A DNA stretch of 64,000 bases from Flectonema sp. DT1601 (lineage: Eukaryota; Euglenozoa; Diplonemea; Diplonemida; Diplonemidae): contig OZ025810.1 of assembly GCA_964019425.1 (NCBI GenBank), positions 682,001 to 746,000 of the forward strand, written 5' to 3'. Below, one piece after another: positions 31,973-43,918 of this stretch; the stretch's first letter is position 1, and each line of letters opens with the position of its first letter. The notes below the pieces were generated by a model. The model was not told the DNA's origin. It saw only the letters and a list, made by a program, of their open reading frames with translations, and ran no database searches. A program made the translations under genes and the position numbers.

Positions 31973-32350
31973 TTCTAATTAAAGACGCGCATGAATGGAC
32001 TGATGAGATTCCTTCTGTCCCTACCTACTATCTGGCGAACAGCAGTCAAGGGAACGGACTTGAAACTGTCAGCGGGGAAAGAAGACCCTGTTGAGTTTGA
32101 CTCTAGTCTGACTTTGTGCAGTGACATAGGGGGTGTAGTTATAGGTGGGAGGTTTACCAACAATGAAATACCACTACTCTTATCGTCGCTTTACTTATCC
32201 AATGATGGGGGAACGGCAGCTGCCTCTTCGGAGGTTAGGGTCCTTTCGGATTTCGAAACTCGTAGCTTTTCCGATTCCAGCGACAAACGGGCTTCGGCTC
32301 GACCGACTCGTTTGGAGACACCAGTCAGGTGGGGAGTTTGGCTGGGAGGA
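31935..32350 (+). rRNA. 28S (LSU) rRNA gene fragment inside Mutator-like copy 2
   Basis: From AACTGATGACTCTCTTAAGG through TAGCCAAATGCCTCGTC, GCGCATGAATGG, GGGGAAAGAAGACCCTGTTG, GAAATACCACTACTCTTATC, an expansion stretch, to CAGGTGGGGAGTTTGGCTGG. This is the conserved eukaryotic LSU core. The fragment includes the sequence that R2 elements cut in other eukaryotes. The frames at 31991-32380 and 32145-32414 are translations of rRNA and should not be called genes. Confidence 0.88.
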
Positions 32351-32494
32351 GGGCCACAGGCTTCTAAGTCACGAACCTAAATCGATGATGAGGATCGTTA
32401 AGCCACATTTCTAAAGGTCAAGCTTTTACTATGGTTCGAATGTGTCTGACTATGTTTTGGTCACATTTTCCGTCATTACGAAAAAGAGAAAAAA

Positions 32495-32567
32495 GGATGT
32501 CACGGGGTTCGAACCCGAGACCTCCGGGTCATGGTTCGGCGGTCATAACCAGTAGACCACCGGAGCT
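32495..32567 (-). repeat. tRNA-like segment in Mutator-like copy 2
   Basis: Counterpart of 7716-7793: GGTCTACTGGTTATGACC and CGGGTTCGAACCCCG on the minus strand, with a T run following. Confidence 0.5.
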
Positions 32568-32686
32568 CCGAAAATTCTGAAAATTTTCCCGTCATGTTGG
32601 GTTGTTTCGAGCGGTTAAAATTTTTGTGATGAGTTGGCGATTTCGCAAACTATTTTTGTGGAATTAGGGGTTTTCCCTTCTTTTTT

Positions 32687-33360
32687 TTTTTTTTTATTTT
32701 TTTTTTTTTTATAATCTTTTTTATTAATTTTGAAAAAAAAAACAATCAGTTTAGCGTCTTGACCAGGACGGAAAATAGAAAGTGATCGACATAGTCGATC
32801 GATAAAAAAACAATGATAACATTGTTTATTCTTTTTTTGTTTTTTAAATTCTTTTTATTTATTTTTCAAAGAAAAAAAACGGAAAATAGAAATTAGTCGA
32901 CAAAGTCGGACGATAGAAAAAATAATGATAACATTGTTTATTCTTTTTTTTTTTTTATTTTTTTTTTTATATTCTTTTTTATTAATTTTGAAAAAAACAA
33001 TCAGTTTAGCGTCTTGACCAGGACGGAAAATAGAAAGTAATCGACATAGTCGATTGATAAAAAAACAATGATAACATTGTTTATTCTTTTTTTTTTTTTT
33101 TTTTTTTTGATATTCTTTTTATTAATTTTTAAAAAACAAAACAGTTTAGCGTCTTGACCAGGACGGAAAATAGAAAGTAATCGACATAGTCGATCGATAA
33201 AAAAACAATGATAACATTGTTTAATCTTTTTTTTTTTTTTTTTAAATTCTTTTTATTTATTTTTTAAAGAAAAAGAACGGAAAATAGAAATTAGTCGACA
33301 GAGTCGATCGATAAAAAAAACAATGATAACATTGTTTGATCTTTTATAATTTTTTTTTAA
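32687..33360 (+). repeat. Satellite 1, array A5 continued (about 5 monomers)
   Basis: Resumes after the Mutator-like element and ends in an A/T-rich run before the spacer. Confidence 0.9.
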
Positions 33361-33394
33361 TTGTTTTATTTGTTTTTAAAAAAAAAAAAAAAAA

Positions 33395-34013
33395 AACAAG
33401 CGGAATTGATCATAATGGGTGGTAGGGGTTGTTATAACTTCGTTTGAAAATTCTTCTTTTTTGATTTCTTTTTTTTTTTTTTCTTTTTATAGGAGTTAAG
33501 ATCACTTTCAGGAGACAACACATGAACAAGAGCAGCAAGCAGAGTTGACACTATCAATTCAAATTTGAAGTACCGGGAATTAATTTACAAGGAGGTATCT
33601 CAAGTGACTTGGTATCTCTAGCGTGTCGGTATCTCTGGAGTGCTGGTATCTCGTATGTGCGTTGGTATCTCATGAGTGATGGTATCTCTTGTGCATTAGA
33701 AAAACGAAAAAGAATGTCATGACCATGACGGAAGAATTGAGGAATTGAGTTAACATGTTCAATTTAACTTATTTAAACTTTTTTTTTTTTTAACAGACCG
33801 TAACTATTTGAAAATAAAATGTAGATGGGAAACAGTGAAAAGTAAAATGGATGATAAAATTAATTGAGAAATATGACATAACAGACCAGATAGAGAGTAT
33901 TAAAAGGAAAATGAAAAGGAAAAGAGAAACTAGGTTAACACTTATTTAAATTAAGACCGGTTAGTCAGTTTAAGGTCCTGACTAGGACCAACAAAAAAGA
34001 AAGAAAAAAAAAA
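33395..34013 (+). repeat. Spacer, iterons and second spacer
   Basis: Near-identical to 15765-16381, with six GGTATCTC iterons at 33594-33697. No gene. Confidence 0.8.
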
Positions 34014-34505
34014 TTAACGATCAAGCTGAGCTGATCTTGTTTTTATTACAAATAGGGGAGCGGGAGGGATGGAAGGAATAGAGGAAAAAAAAAGAAAAGG
34101 TTGATCAATTGGATCTGATCGTCGAGAAGAAGAAATTATTTTAAAGGTTGATCGGTATAGCCGATTGTTGAGAAAAATAAACAGATATAAATACAATCAG
34201 TTTAAATTAAAAAAAGAAAAAAAGATTAACGATCAAGCTGAGCTGATCTTGTTTTTATTTAAAATTAGGGGAGCGGGAGGGATGGAAGGAATAAAGGAAA
34301 AAAAAAAAAAAAAAGTCGATCAATTGGATCTGATCGTCGAGAAGAAGAAAACAATTATTTTAAAAAAATGATCGGTATAGCCGATCGTTGAGAAAAGAAC
34401 AGATATAAATACAATCGGTTTTGGTGATCGACGAGTGGAGCGATCACTTGACAAGAAGGGAAAAGAAAGGACCGATTAATTGGGGCTTTGGTTGTATTCC
34501 CAAGG
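34014..34505 (+). repeat. Satellite 2 (about two units)
   Basis: Same unit as at 16382-17098, one unit fewer. Confidence 0.88.
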
Positions 34506-34913
34506 CATGTTTTTTTTTTTTTTTTTTTATTATTCATTTACATTATTTATTTATTTTTTTTTTTTTAAATTAATAATCACATTTTGTTCAAAAATATTTC
34601 ATATTAGAGTAAAAGAAAAAGAAAAAAAGAAATAAGAGAAAAAAAAAAAAAAAAAACCATTGCTGGCCCCCTCACCACTCATAGAGGATGAGGAGGCCAG
34701 TAAGGCGTCACTCAAATCTATGCCAAGCCTTGGGAACTTGGATTGGGGTTTAGACCATTTATAATTAACAATTAACAATTAACCTGATTAACGTTATGAT
34801 CTGACGGACATAAACATATCGATAAAATAATACAAACAAAAACGAACAATAAATAATAAATAAGCTAAAAAAACTAAATAAACAAAATGATGTGAAAGTA
34901 AGGAAAAAGAGAA
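34506..34913 (-). mobile_element. LINE 3' end
   Basis: Matches 17099-17502 almost base for base: A-rich runs, the CATTGCTGGCCCCCTCACCA block, then the 3' UTR of the frame at 34914-35997. Confidence 0.72.
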
Positions 34914-35997
34914 TTACAAGGGGGTGGAGTCACCGTGAACGTCATCAGCAGAACATCTCCTTCGAATAACCGTATTAAAAATTTTCCCGTCGCAGTTGCC
35001 CACAGCTATCGGTCTCGTTTTCGAGATGTCTTTCCCATCGGAGTTGGGCTTTGGGAGCATTGTTACAAATGCTAAGCCCCAACTATCCGGATAGGCCTTG
35101 AGTTCGAAAATTCTCTTTAATACCTTGTAAAGTGCTTCCATAAAAGTTGGGACCTTTTTCCATACAACATAAGGTATGCAATTGGGACCAGGGGCACATT
35201 TGTTTTTTTTCTTTGATAAGAGAATACCAAACTGTTCGAAGCTCGGGAACTGGATATCATCCATTGTCTTGTAGTCAGACTTAGGTAAAAAAGAGGGATG
35301 GGTGAAATCAGTTTTTTTTTTTTCATTGTCACAATAATTGTTTTTAAAATGTTCAATTATTTTTTCCTCTGGAATATCAAGGGAGGGGGGTTGAGGATCT
35401 TCTTTTTGGAGTTCTTCTTTTATGGCAGTAAACGGATTTTGACGAAATTTATCTTGTAATTTTTTGAATAAATTTTTCTTTTCTAAATTCCGATACATTC
35501 GGAAAATCCTTTTCATTCTCGTTCTTGCCTCTTTCCATTTGACAGCGTTCTCTATAGAAGGCCCAGATTTGCGGAGCTCCTGTCTTAGCTGTTTCATTTC
35601 CAGACGACATTCAAGTTTTTCTTGGTCGAGGATGACCTCTTCCCTTGATTTCTGTTTGCGGGGTAAATTCCGCTTTGTTTCTTCAAAGAAACCGCTACAT
35701 ATTTGATAAACCGTTTTGAGTAGTTTATCAAGTTGGTCGGCAGGTTTTGAAGAGTTTTCTGTTTCGACGGTGAAAGTTTGAAGTTTTTCTGCAGCAGAAA
35801 CGTCGATGTCCTTCCATTCAGTTCCAAAAGATCGGAATTTGAGACGAGACGGGTGTAACGGGGTAAAAGTGGGTGTTGTAGAGTTATAAGGAACGAAAGC
35901 TGTTTGTGAAGTTTTAAAATCTACAGATTCTCCTACAAAGGGAGGTTCCAGGTCTGAATTATTCCCTGTGAGGGGAGACAGAGGTGTACCTTTACAG
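34914..35997 (-). CDS. LINE polyprotein, N-terminal/finger part fused to the last 16 codons (internally deleted copy)
   Basis: An open minus-strand frame with a charged pre-RT region (MKQLRQELRKSG, NAVKWKEARTRMKRIFRMYR), then RT finger blocks KKKNKCAPGPNCIPYVVWKK and SKTRPIAVGNCDGKIFNTVI. It then jumps to RRRCSADDVHGDSTPL, the very end of the LINE tail T2. The rest of the RT, the endonuclease and the coiled coil are missing through one internal deletion that keeps the frame. The upstream 42 codons of the open frame (above 35997) are antisense cap X and are not part of the LINE. Its RT part should directly precede the palm piece at 6899-7309. Confidence 0.82.
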
Positions 35998-36397
35998 AAT
36001 TTCGATAAAGTGGGAAGTAACGGACTGGGAGCTTTTGGCTCCTGCCCTATTCCCGATGTAAACTTTCTTTTTATTTTTTTTTTTTTTTTTAACAGGCCCA
36101 AAGGGCGACAATGATGGTTGCTGACCAAGGAATAATATTCAAATGAATTTTCGTTTCAAAGAAACGAACAGAATTGAGAGAGAGGCAGAGAAAAAAAAAA
36201 AAAAAAAAAAGAAAGAATAGAAAAAAAAAATATGAAGAGGAAATAATCAAACATGAAAAAAAAAAAAAAAAAAAAATATATAAATAAAAAACGTTGTATG
36301 AAAAAGGAAAAAAAGAAAAAAAAAGACCAGAAAAGGAAAGAGAAAATGAAAAGGTATAATATTATTGTGGGGATATGAGGATAGCAGGGAGATGCTC
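35998..36397 (+). repeat. Cap X, copy 5
   Basis: Starts GAATTTCGATAAAGTGGGAA at the 5' edge of the LINE piece and runs to GAGATGCTC before a short satellite-1 array. Confidence 0.85.
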
Positions 36398-36429
36398 TTT
36401 TTTTTTTTATTTTTTTTTTTTTTATTTAT

Positions 36430-36895
36430 TATTTAAAAAAAGGAAACAATCAGTTTAGCGTCTCGATCAGGACGGAAAATAGAAATTAATCGACATAGTT
36501 GATCGATAGAAAAAAAACAATGATAACATTGTTTATTCTTTTTTTTTTTTTTTTTTTTTTTTTAAATCCTTTTAATTATTTTAAAGAAAAAACAATCAGT
36601 TTAGCGTCTTGACCAGGACGGAAAATAGAAAGTAATCGACATAGTCGATCGATAAAAAAAAACAATGATAACATTGTTTATTCCTTTTTTTTTTTTTTTT
36701 TTTTATTCTTTTCATTTATTTTTAAAGAAAAAACAATCAGTTTAGCGTCCTGACCAGGACGGAAAATTGAAAGTGATCGACATAGTCGATCGATAAAAAA
36801 ACAATGATAACATTGATTAATCATTTTTTTTTTTTTTTTTTTTTTTTTAACCTTTTAATTATTTTTTAAAGAAAAAACAATCAGTTTAGCGTCAT
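36430..36895 (+). repeat. Satellite 1, array A6 (about 3 monomers)
   Basis: Plus orientation, breaking off within TTTAGCGTC at a LINE fragment. Confidence 0.9.
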
Positions 36896-37250
36896 GTACC
36901 GTTAACACAGTGTTTCGCTCTCGTAGCGATACTTTTGAAAAGCTTACCACATTCTGGACAAGGTAAGTGGTACAATCTTTAACTTGGGAGTGGGTAGATG
37001 GGGGAAAACGTGACTTATAGTCCTTAAATTCCTTACTAAACTTACAGTTACGTCTAAAATGCGCAACTGGACCTTTGAGGTATGTCTCAAAACATAAAGG
37101 ACATTTGGCTACTAAAGTTTTATCCCCATCCAGAGCCGATCTCGAAATAGCCTCTTGTAAAGCCTCGGGGGCTGGGTTGGCTGAGAGATGGTTGCCAGTA
37201 TCTTTATGACACCGCCGGCCCGGTGTTTCTTTTTTTTTTTGTTGTGAAGT
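36896..37250 (-). pseudogene. LINE N-terminal zinc-finger fragment
   Basis: The minus strand reads in one frame a C2HC finger (CPLCFETYLKGPVAHFRRNC, with C-x2-C-x10-H-x4-C spacing) preceded by about 35 residues. In a neighbouring frame a second finger CPECGKLF...HC follows, so one frameshift separates them. Paired zinc fingers ahead of the RT are usual in R2/NeSL-type LINEs, and the piece fits upstream of 34914-35997. Assignment to the same LINE family is inferred from position and type only. Confidence 0.55.
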
Positions 37251-37602
37251 AGCAATAATAAAAAAAAAAAAAAATAGAAAAGAGAATGGCTCAGAAACAA
37301 TATCGATGAGTTAAGATCTTTTTTTTTAAACTATTCCTTTTTTTTTAATTTCGGGCAGCTAACCCTAGAGTTTTTTTTTGGTAAATACTGTTTAAAGGAA
37401 AACGAGCTACGCTCTAAAACAGAAAAATCGGAGTAACTACTTGTTTATAATATATATTTTGATAAATAATGTGGTTGGCAAATGAATGCCGAAGAGGCAA
37501 CTTGAGAAAAGCAATTGGATGAGAAGAAACATTGGGTCTTATAAAGCAAAGGAGATAGAGGGGCCTAAAAAGACCGCAGAGTGGATAGCTCCACAAAAGG
37601 CT
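37251..37602. other. A/T-rich unassigned stretch
   Basis: Contains homopolymer runs and several short frames, none recognised. It could be the LINE 5' region or old flanking sequence. Confidence 0.4.
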
Positions 37603-37904
37603 GAATTTCGATAAAGTGGGAAGTAACGGACTGGGAGCTTAAAGAACAACTGGATCATTCCATGTTGTTGATGGAGATGGCCAGTGAGCTCTCTGAGCAA
37701 CTCTATTTGGCAAAAGACCAAAACAGAGCTCTCAAATTTCAGTTACAAACATGGGCAAATGGTTTTAACCCACCCGAAAAGGAAGCGCAAGAAGAAAATG
37801 AGACCCCAAAGCGTCCGAGGGAGCGCCTATCACAAAAAAAGCGAACTCCACCCTCAACGAATCCTCATGATCGCAGAAGAATCTTTTTAGATGACGATTG
37901 CTAA
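37603..37904 (+). pseudogene. Cap X stub (37603-37640) joined to LINE tail T1-type fragment
   Basis: Cap X is cut after GGGAGCTT and joins KEQLDHSMLLMEMASELSEQ of the LINE tail, which then runs open to the stop at 37904, nearly identical to 11453-11721. The shared first half of the tail is missing. Confidence 0.75.
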
Positions 37905-38420
37905 GTTCTAGTTTCTATTAGTATTAAATTATTTGTATTATTTTGTCGATATGTTTATGTCTGTCCGATCATAACGTCAATCAGATTAATTGTTAATTGT
38001 AATTGGTTTGAGCGCTTATCAAAAAAAAAAAAAAGCGAACTCCAACCTCAACGAACTTTCATGATCGCAGAAGAATCTTTTTAGATGACGATTGCTAAGT
38101 TCTAGTTTCTATTAGTATTTATTTATTTGTATTATTTTGTCGATATGTTTATGTCCGTCAAATCATAACGTTAATCAGATTAATTGTCAACTGTTAATTG
38201 TAAATGGTCTAAACCCCAATCCAAGTTCCCAAGGCTTGGCATAGATTTGAGTGACGCCTTACTGGCCTCCTCATCCTCTATGAGTGGTGAGGGGGCCAGC
38301 AATGGTTTTTTTTTTTTTTCTCTTATTTCTTTTTTTCCTTTTCTTTTACTCTAATATGAAATATTTTTGAACAAAATGTGATTATTAATTTAAAAAAAAA
38401 AAAAATGTAAATGAATAATA
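37905..38420 (+). mobile_element. LINE 3' UTR with tandem duplication
   Basis: Same sequence and same internal duplication as 11722-12240. Confidence 0.72.
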
Positions 38421-38440
38421 AAAAAAAAAAAAGAAAAAAC

Positions 38441-39410
38441 ATGCCTTGGGAATACAACCAAAGCCCCAATTAATCGGTCCTTTCTTTTTTCCTTCTTGTC
38501 AAGTGATCGCTCCACTCATCGATCACCAAAACCGATTGTATTTATATCTGTTCTTTTCTCAACGATCGGCTATACTGATTATTTTTTTAAAATAATTGTT
38601 TTCTTCTTCTCGACGATCAGATCCAATTGATCGACCTTTTCTTTTTTTTTCCTTTATTCCTTCCATCCCTCCCGCTCCCCTTATTTTAATAAAAACAAGA
38701 TCAGCTCAGCTTGATCGTTAAACTTTTTTTACTGTAAAGGGAAATATTCTCGCGGGGAAATATTCTTGCGGGGAAATATTCCCGCGGGGAAATATTCTCG
38801 CGGATTTGGAGATTTTTTTTCAAACTTGCGGGTTTTTCCCCACAAGAATATTTCCCTGCCACAGAGGATTTTTTTGAAAGCCAGCCAGTTGATCAAGAAT
38901 CTAAGAAATCTTTGTGCTTCCATCAAGTGTCAGGTAGAACAAAGCATTATTCTCCAAGCAAACACAATAAAAAACTACCATACTGCACAATAAAAATAAT
39001 TTTTGCTGAAACTTTCCTTCGTAGCACACATATTTTCTTCACAAAAAAGAACAAAAAAATGGCTAGAAAAAAAGTATGCTTGCAGGGAAATATTCCCGTG
39101 GGGAAATATTCTCGCGGATTCAGAAAAAATAATAAAAACTCGCGGGTTTTTCCCCACAAGAATATTTCCCTTTACAGTATTTATTTATTTATTTTTTTTT
39201 TTTTTTATTTAAACTGATTGTATTTATATCTGGTTATTTTTCTCAACGATCGGCTATGCCGATCGACCTTTAAAATAATTGTCTTCTTCTCGACGACCAG
39301 ATCCAATTGATCAACCTTTTCTTTTTTTTTCCTTTATTCCTTCCATCCCTCCCGCTCCCCTTATTTTAATAAAAACAAGATCAGCTCAGCTTGATCGTTA
39401 TTTATTTATT
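38441..39410 (-). repeat. Satellite 2 (minus orientation), split by MITE-2
   Basis: Matches 12278-12719 and 18109-18165. MITE-2 occupies 38732-39177. Confidence 0.85.
38732..39177. mobile_element. MITE-2 (446 bp, TA target)
   Basis: Inverted ends CTGTAAAGGGAAATATTCT... and TA duplicated at 38730-38731 and 39178-39179. The empty site CTTTTTTTATTTATTTATTT is visible at about 12555. Four tandem 16-17 bp units of GGGGAAATATTCTCGCG-type lie just inside the left end, and at least one lies inverted inside the right end. The ends and the GGAAATATT core resemble MITE-1. Confidence 0.88.
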
Positions 39411-39717
39411 TATTTATTTTTTTTTTTTTTGTTGGTCCTAGTCAAGACCTTAAACTGACTAATCGGTCTTAACTTTAACTAAGTGAATGAACCCTTTCCG
39501 TTTTCCTTTTCCCTTTATTACTCTCTATCTGGTCTGTTATGTCATAAATCTCATTTAATTTTATCATTCATTTTAATTTTCACTGTTTCCCATCTACATT
39601 TTATTTTCAAATAGTTCCGGTCTGTCTTTAATTTTAAATAAAACTGATCATGTTAACTCAATATTTTTTCTTATGTGCAAGAGATACCAACACGCAAGAG
39701 ATACCAACGCACAGAGT
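39411..39717 (-). repeat. Inverted spacer and iterons
   Basis: Same as 18165-18480: GTCCTAGTCAAGACC motif, A/T spacer, two GAGATACC iterons, then broken by a retroelement-related insertion. Confidence 0.78.
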
Positions 39718-40546
39718 TGAATTTCCAGGTGAGATTTGGACTGTTAGCTTTTGGCTAAGGCCCTCCCTGAAGAGCAAGAACAAAAAAACTACTCACACCT
39801 GAAGAAAACATACACAAAGAACACACTGTAAGCTGTGTGTGTATTTTGTGTTTGTCACAACAGGAGAGAAAAGAAAGAATGTCAAGGTTGGTCACCTTGC
39901 CTATCAACGCACAACATTGGTGGTCTCTACTAGACCCTGAGTGATCCCACTGGATCTCTCATCGTTCATAGTACCCATGTGAAGTTATAAAATCAAAGGT
40001 AAACTATGAACTACAAATGACTTAGCCTGTTATTATAATGCCACAGGCAGGCCCTGCATTCAGCAACTATCCAGCAGTGCTTGGATGTCCTGATCTTCTT
40101 CTAAAAAAAAGAAAGAAAAACAAAACTGTAGCTGGGATCACTCAGGATCAACAGACTACCAATGCTACCTGTTGTACTTGCTCACTATGGGGGGTGATGC
40201 CAAACACCCAGAAGTACTCAACTACTTTCCTTCTTGCTGCCCAGGAGTCTCTGACCAGAACTAATAGAAAATAAAAAGTAGATGGGAAACAATAAAAAGT
40301 GAAATGGATATAACTGAAGTTATACAAGACAAATGAAGTAACAGACCAGAACAGAAAGAGGATTGTAATAGAAGATTACAAATAAAAAAATGCAAGTATC
40401 AACACATAATCAAGATACACCAGCAGCTAACAAACAACATAAAATTGAAGATCAGTTGCCAGAGTATTTCAACCATGGTAGAATACTCGCCCCTCTGGCA
40501 GGGATTATCCCAGACTTGTCCTTTAATCTAGTTGGACACCATCGAG
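39718..40546 (-). mobile_element. Non-coding copy related to the DIRS-like retroelement (fossil)
   Basis: About 0.83 kb matching part of 54985-55835 and, inverted, part of 46690-47717. It starts in the 46-bp repeat found at the ends of those copies and splits the iteron set. Broken, with no coding capacity left. Confidence 0.7.
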
Positions 40547-40580
40547 ATACCAGCACTTCCGAGATACCGACACAAAAGAG

Positions 40581-43500
40581 ACTAGAGATACCCCTTCCAG
40601 GCTCGCGTTGCTCGCACACAACTTTTTTTTTTTAAGCTTTCTGAACAAACATTATTTTAACAACCAAGTCACGTCTGTTTTTATTCCCTGGCTAGGTACC
40701 CGTCCAGGGTACAAATTTGAACTTAACTTTACACTCGCTTCGCTCGCGTTAAGTTAAGTCCAATTTTGTACCCTTTTCCTTGCTACTTTCTTCTTACTAA
40801 TTTCTCTGGTTGAAAAACACAAAAAATGTGCCTGGGAATTGAACCCTTGCCACGGCTACCGAAGAGATTTAAGGTATCCACTCGGCTGTGCAGCCCTGGG
40901 ATTTTCTTTTTTTTTTTATTTATTTATTTGTGTGTTCTTAGCCTCTTTATGGAAATCCTTCCATTTTCCCTTCCCTCCAGTCAGTCTTAACGTAGGAGAG
41001 TCTACCAGGTGCCTACCCTGGACGCCCTTCGGGCACGGGATTTGAACTAATTGCGTGTACGGGCGCGATGGGTTATTGCAGTGGCAGGGGGTCGAACCAG
41101 CGATCACCCAGCCCCAGGGCGAGGGTTATACCACTACCCCTGGGATATCGCAACCTTTTATTATTATTACTTTTCTGCAATTCTTATTTATAAATAAGTT
41201 TTCGAAAAGGTGGGAAGTAACGGACTGCGAGCTTTTGGCTCCTGCCCTATTCCCGATGTAAACTTTCTTTTTTTTTTTTTTTTTTTTTTTTTTAACAGGC
41301 CCAAAGGGCGACAATGAAAGGTGCTGACCAAGGAATAATATTCAAATGAATTTTCGTTTCAAAGAAACGAACAGGATTAAGGGAGAGGCAGAAAAAAAAA
41401 AAAAAAATAATATGAAGAGGAAATAATCAAACATGAAAAAATAAGATAAAATAAAAATAAATAAATAAACGTTATATATAAGCAATTTCCTTTCTTTTTC
41501 GCAATTTTTTATTTATTTATTACTTTTCTGTCCCAACGGGACGACAAATGAAAAATGTCCTCCCTTAGCTGAAAATGCACACTGCACCCTGTTTTATCAA
41601 GTCCTTTGTTTTTGTTTATCTGAAAGATATCTGCAGTTGTTGTTATATTAATATGCTAGCACGAAAACGACGGCTAGGTTTATGATGATTGGATATGTGG
41701 CTTAGGTTATCTGTTTGTTACATTTGGAAGTATTTTACAACAGGTTTATCGAACCTGTATCTGCAATGTGTGCGACCCTGGGATGGGAATATAGGAATTT
41801 AGTTATATTAATAAGGTTATCGTTCATTATTTCCAATAAAATAGAAATGTGGGAAGAACTATGGGATGGCGGAACGCAGCCCCCCCCCCCCCCCCAACCC
41901 CCCCCCAAGGGGGGGGAGCCACTAATAAAGGCCAACCTCCTGAAAAAGAATCAAGAAAAAACAAAAATGCCCTCACCCAGGGTCGAACTGGACGGTTTAC
42001 AGCCATTTTGGGTTTTGTAAAGAATGGTTAGTTCTGAAACTATTTGTGTAGGAAAGACCCTTTACCCAAAAAGAAATGAAATTAAAGATTGCTTTTTCAC
42101 AGCTTGGCACCTAAAACCCAAAACTCATTAAGAAGGAAAAAATTATTTCAAAAAGAAAATTTTTGCTAACTAAATTGGCAGCCATACACCTAAATTTCAA
42201 AACCATACCACTTACTAACAAAATTTCTTTCTCATCACTTTTTATATTTTAAGAAAATGGTTAACAGGAATTTATGAAGACTTTTGGATAGATCAACTAT
42301 GTGTTCCCATCTTTTTTTAGGAGATCTGTAGAAGAAAATAAATCTTTCAGAAAATATTATAAAGGAAAGATCTTTTCTGAAGAGTTTTTTTTTAACTACC
42401 TACTAAATTGGCAACCATACACTTAAATTCAAAACCATACTAAAAAAGAATTTTCATCACATTTTATACTTTACTTTGTGAGACGGGAAGAAAATTAGCA
42501 GCTAAAATTTGCTTGCGGGAAGAAAATAAGCAGCTAAAATTTGCTTGCAAGAAGAAAATTAGCAGCCAAAATTTGCTCAGGGGTGCTACATAAGCATTGG
42601 TTGCAGAAAGGTGGCAAAAATGAAAGGAATTATTTATTAGAACCCAAATTGTCTAAACCATAACAAAAAGACAGCTTGGCACCAAAACTCTAAAACCTAT
42701 TCTCCCCAGGGATTTGTGAAGCCTTTTCGAGATCGATAGGCCAAGGGATAACCATAAAAAAGGTGTAACCATGATTTCTTGGAGGTGAGTGGCACAAAAA
42801 GCAGTAAAAAAAAAAAAAAAAAAATCCCGTCAAACAACTGCAAAAGCAGCAATTCTCTTTCCGCAAACGCCCCCCGTGGGTCATCAGGTCATTTGGTAGT
42901 GCCAACCTGCAACAGGTTAACATGCAACACTCTACCTTTCTTCCCGTAAATGCGTGACACCATTCAACACTTAGCACGTAGCACTTAGCACCAGGCCTGC
43001 TTGCGGGAAGAAACAGAAGCCTCATTCCCAGTACGGAAGTAGCTAGGCCTGGCGCTTACATAGCACTTCTGGGCGACCTAATATTATTCCTGCAATGCGT
43101 GGCACTATTACGTAAGCACTTAGCACCAGGCCTGCCAGCAGGAAGAAACAGAAGCCTCATTCCCAGTACGGAAGTAGCTAGGCCTGGCCAGCTTACATAG
43201 CACTTCTGAGCAACCTAATATTATCCCTGTAATGCGTGACACTATTACGTAGCACTTAGCACCAGGCCTGCTTGCGGGAAGAAACAGAAGCCCCATTCTC
43301 AGTAAGTAGCTAGGCCTGGTGCTTACATAGCACTTCTGAGCAACCTAATATTATTCCTGCAATGCGTGACACTATTACGTAGCACTTAGCACCAGGCCTG
43401 CTAGCAGGAAGAAACAGAAGCCTTATTCCCAGTACGGAAGTAGCTAGGCCTGGCCAGCTTACAGTGCTGCGTAAGTTTTGACTGGCAAACAACCGCAAAA

Positions 43501-43918
43501 CTTTTTTCTCCACACAGATATTTGTGAAGACTTTTCGGGGCCGATAGATCGAGAGATAACCATAAAAAAAGATGTACTCATGTTTTTTTGGAGGTGAGTG
43601 GCGCAAAAAGTGGTAAAAAAAAAAAAAAAAATCCCGTGACAAAGGCAAATTTCTTTCTGCAAACGCCCGCCGTGGATCATCAGACTGTCATTTGGTAGCG
43701 CCGACTTGCCACAGGTCAATATGCAACGCTACTTTTCTTTCCGTAATGCGTGGCACCAGTCAACACTTATGTTGCACTTAGAACCAGACCTTCTTGCGGG
43801 AATGCAAAGAAGAATTAGTGTGTAATTAGGTGAGGCCTGGCCTGGGTACCTGGCCCAGGACTTGGTGGATTTCCTCAGAGAACCCAAAATATCCCCAATG
43901 CTGACAATTATATAGGAG
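40581..43918. repeat. FAM1 large non-coding repeat, copy C
   Basis: About 3.34 kb. tRNA-like segments at 40830-40900 and 41083-41145 (minus strand), X-like block near 41205-41440, C/G-run hairpin near 41879-41918, a minisatellite reduced to about four units (42480-42590), duplicated 245-bp blocks and an expanded 136-bp tandem (42950-43465). GAGATACC stands at both borders as in copy B. Confidence 0.78.

Larger units (their letters stand above)
31643..32677. mobile_element. Mutator-like non-autonomous transposon with 28S rRNA piece, copy 2
   Basis: Inverted relative to copy 1. The ends GGGAAAACCTCTAATTCAAC and its partner form inverted repeats, and a 9-bp direct repeat TTCTTTTTT flanks it in satellite 1 (31634-31642 and 32678-32686). 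It carries the same cargo as copy 1 and lacks the MITE. Confidence 0.82.

Noticed and set aside
31991-32414. 129- and 89-codon frames, protein-like in appearance
   Set aside because: They translate the 28S rRNA fragment. Such frames are a known source of false hypothetical proteins.
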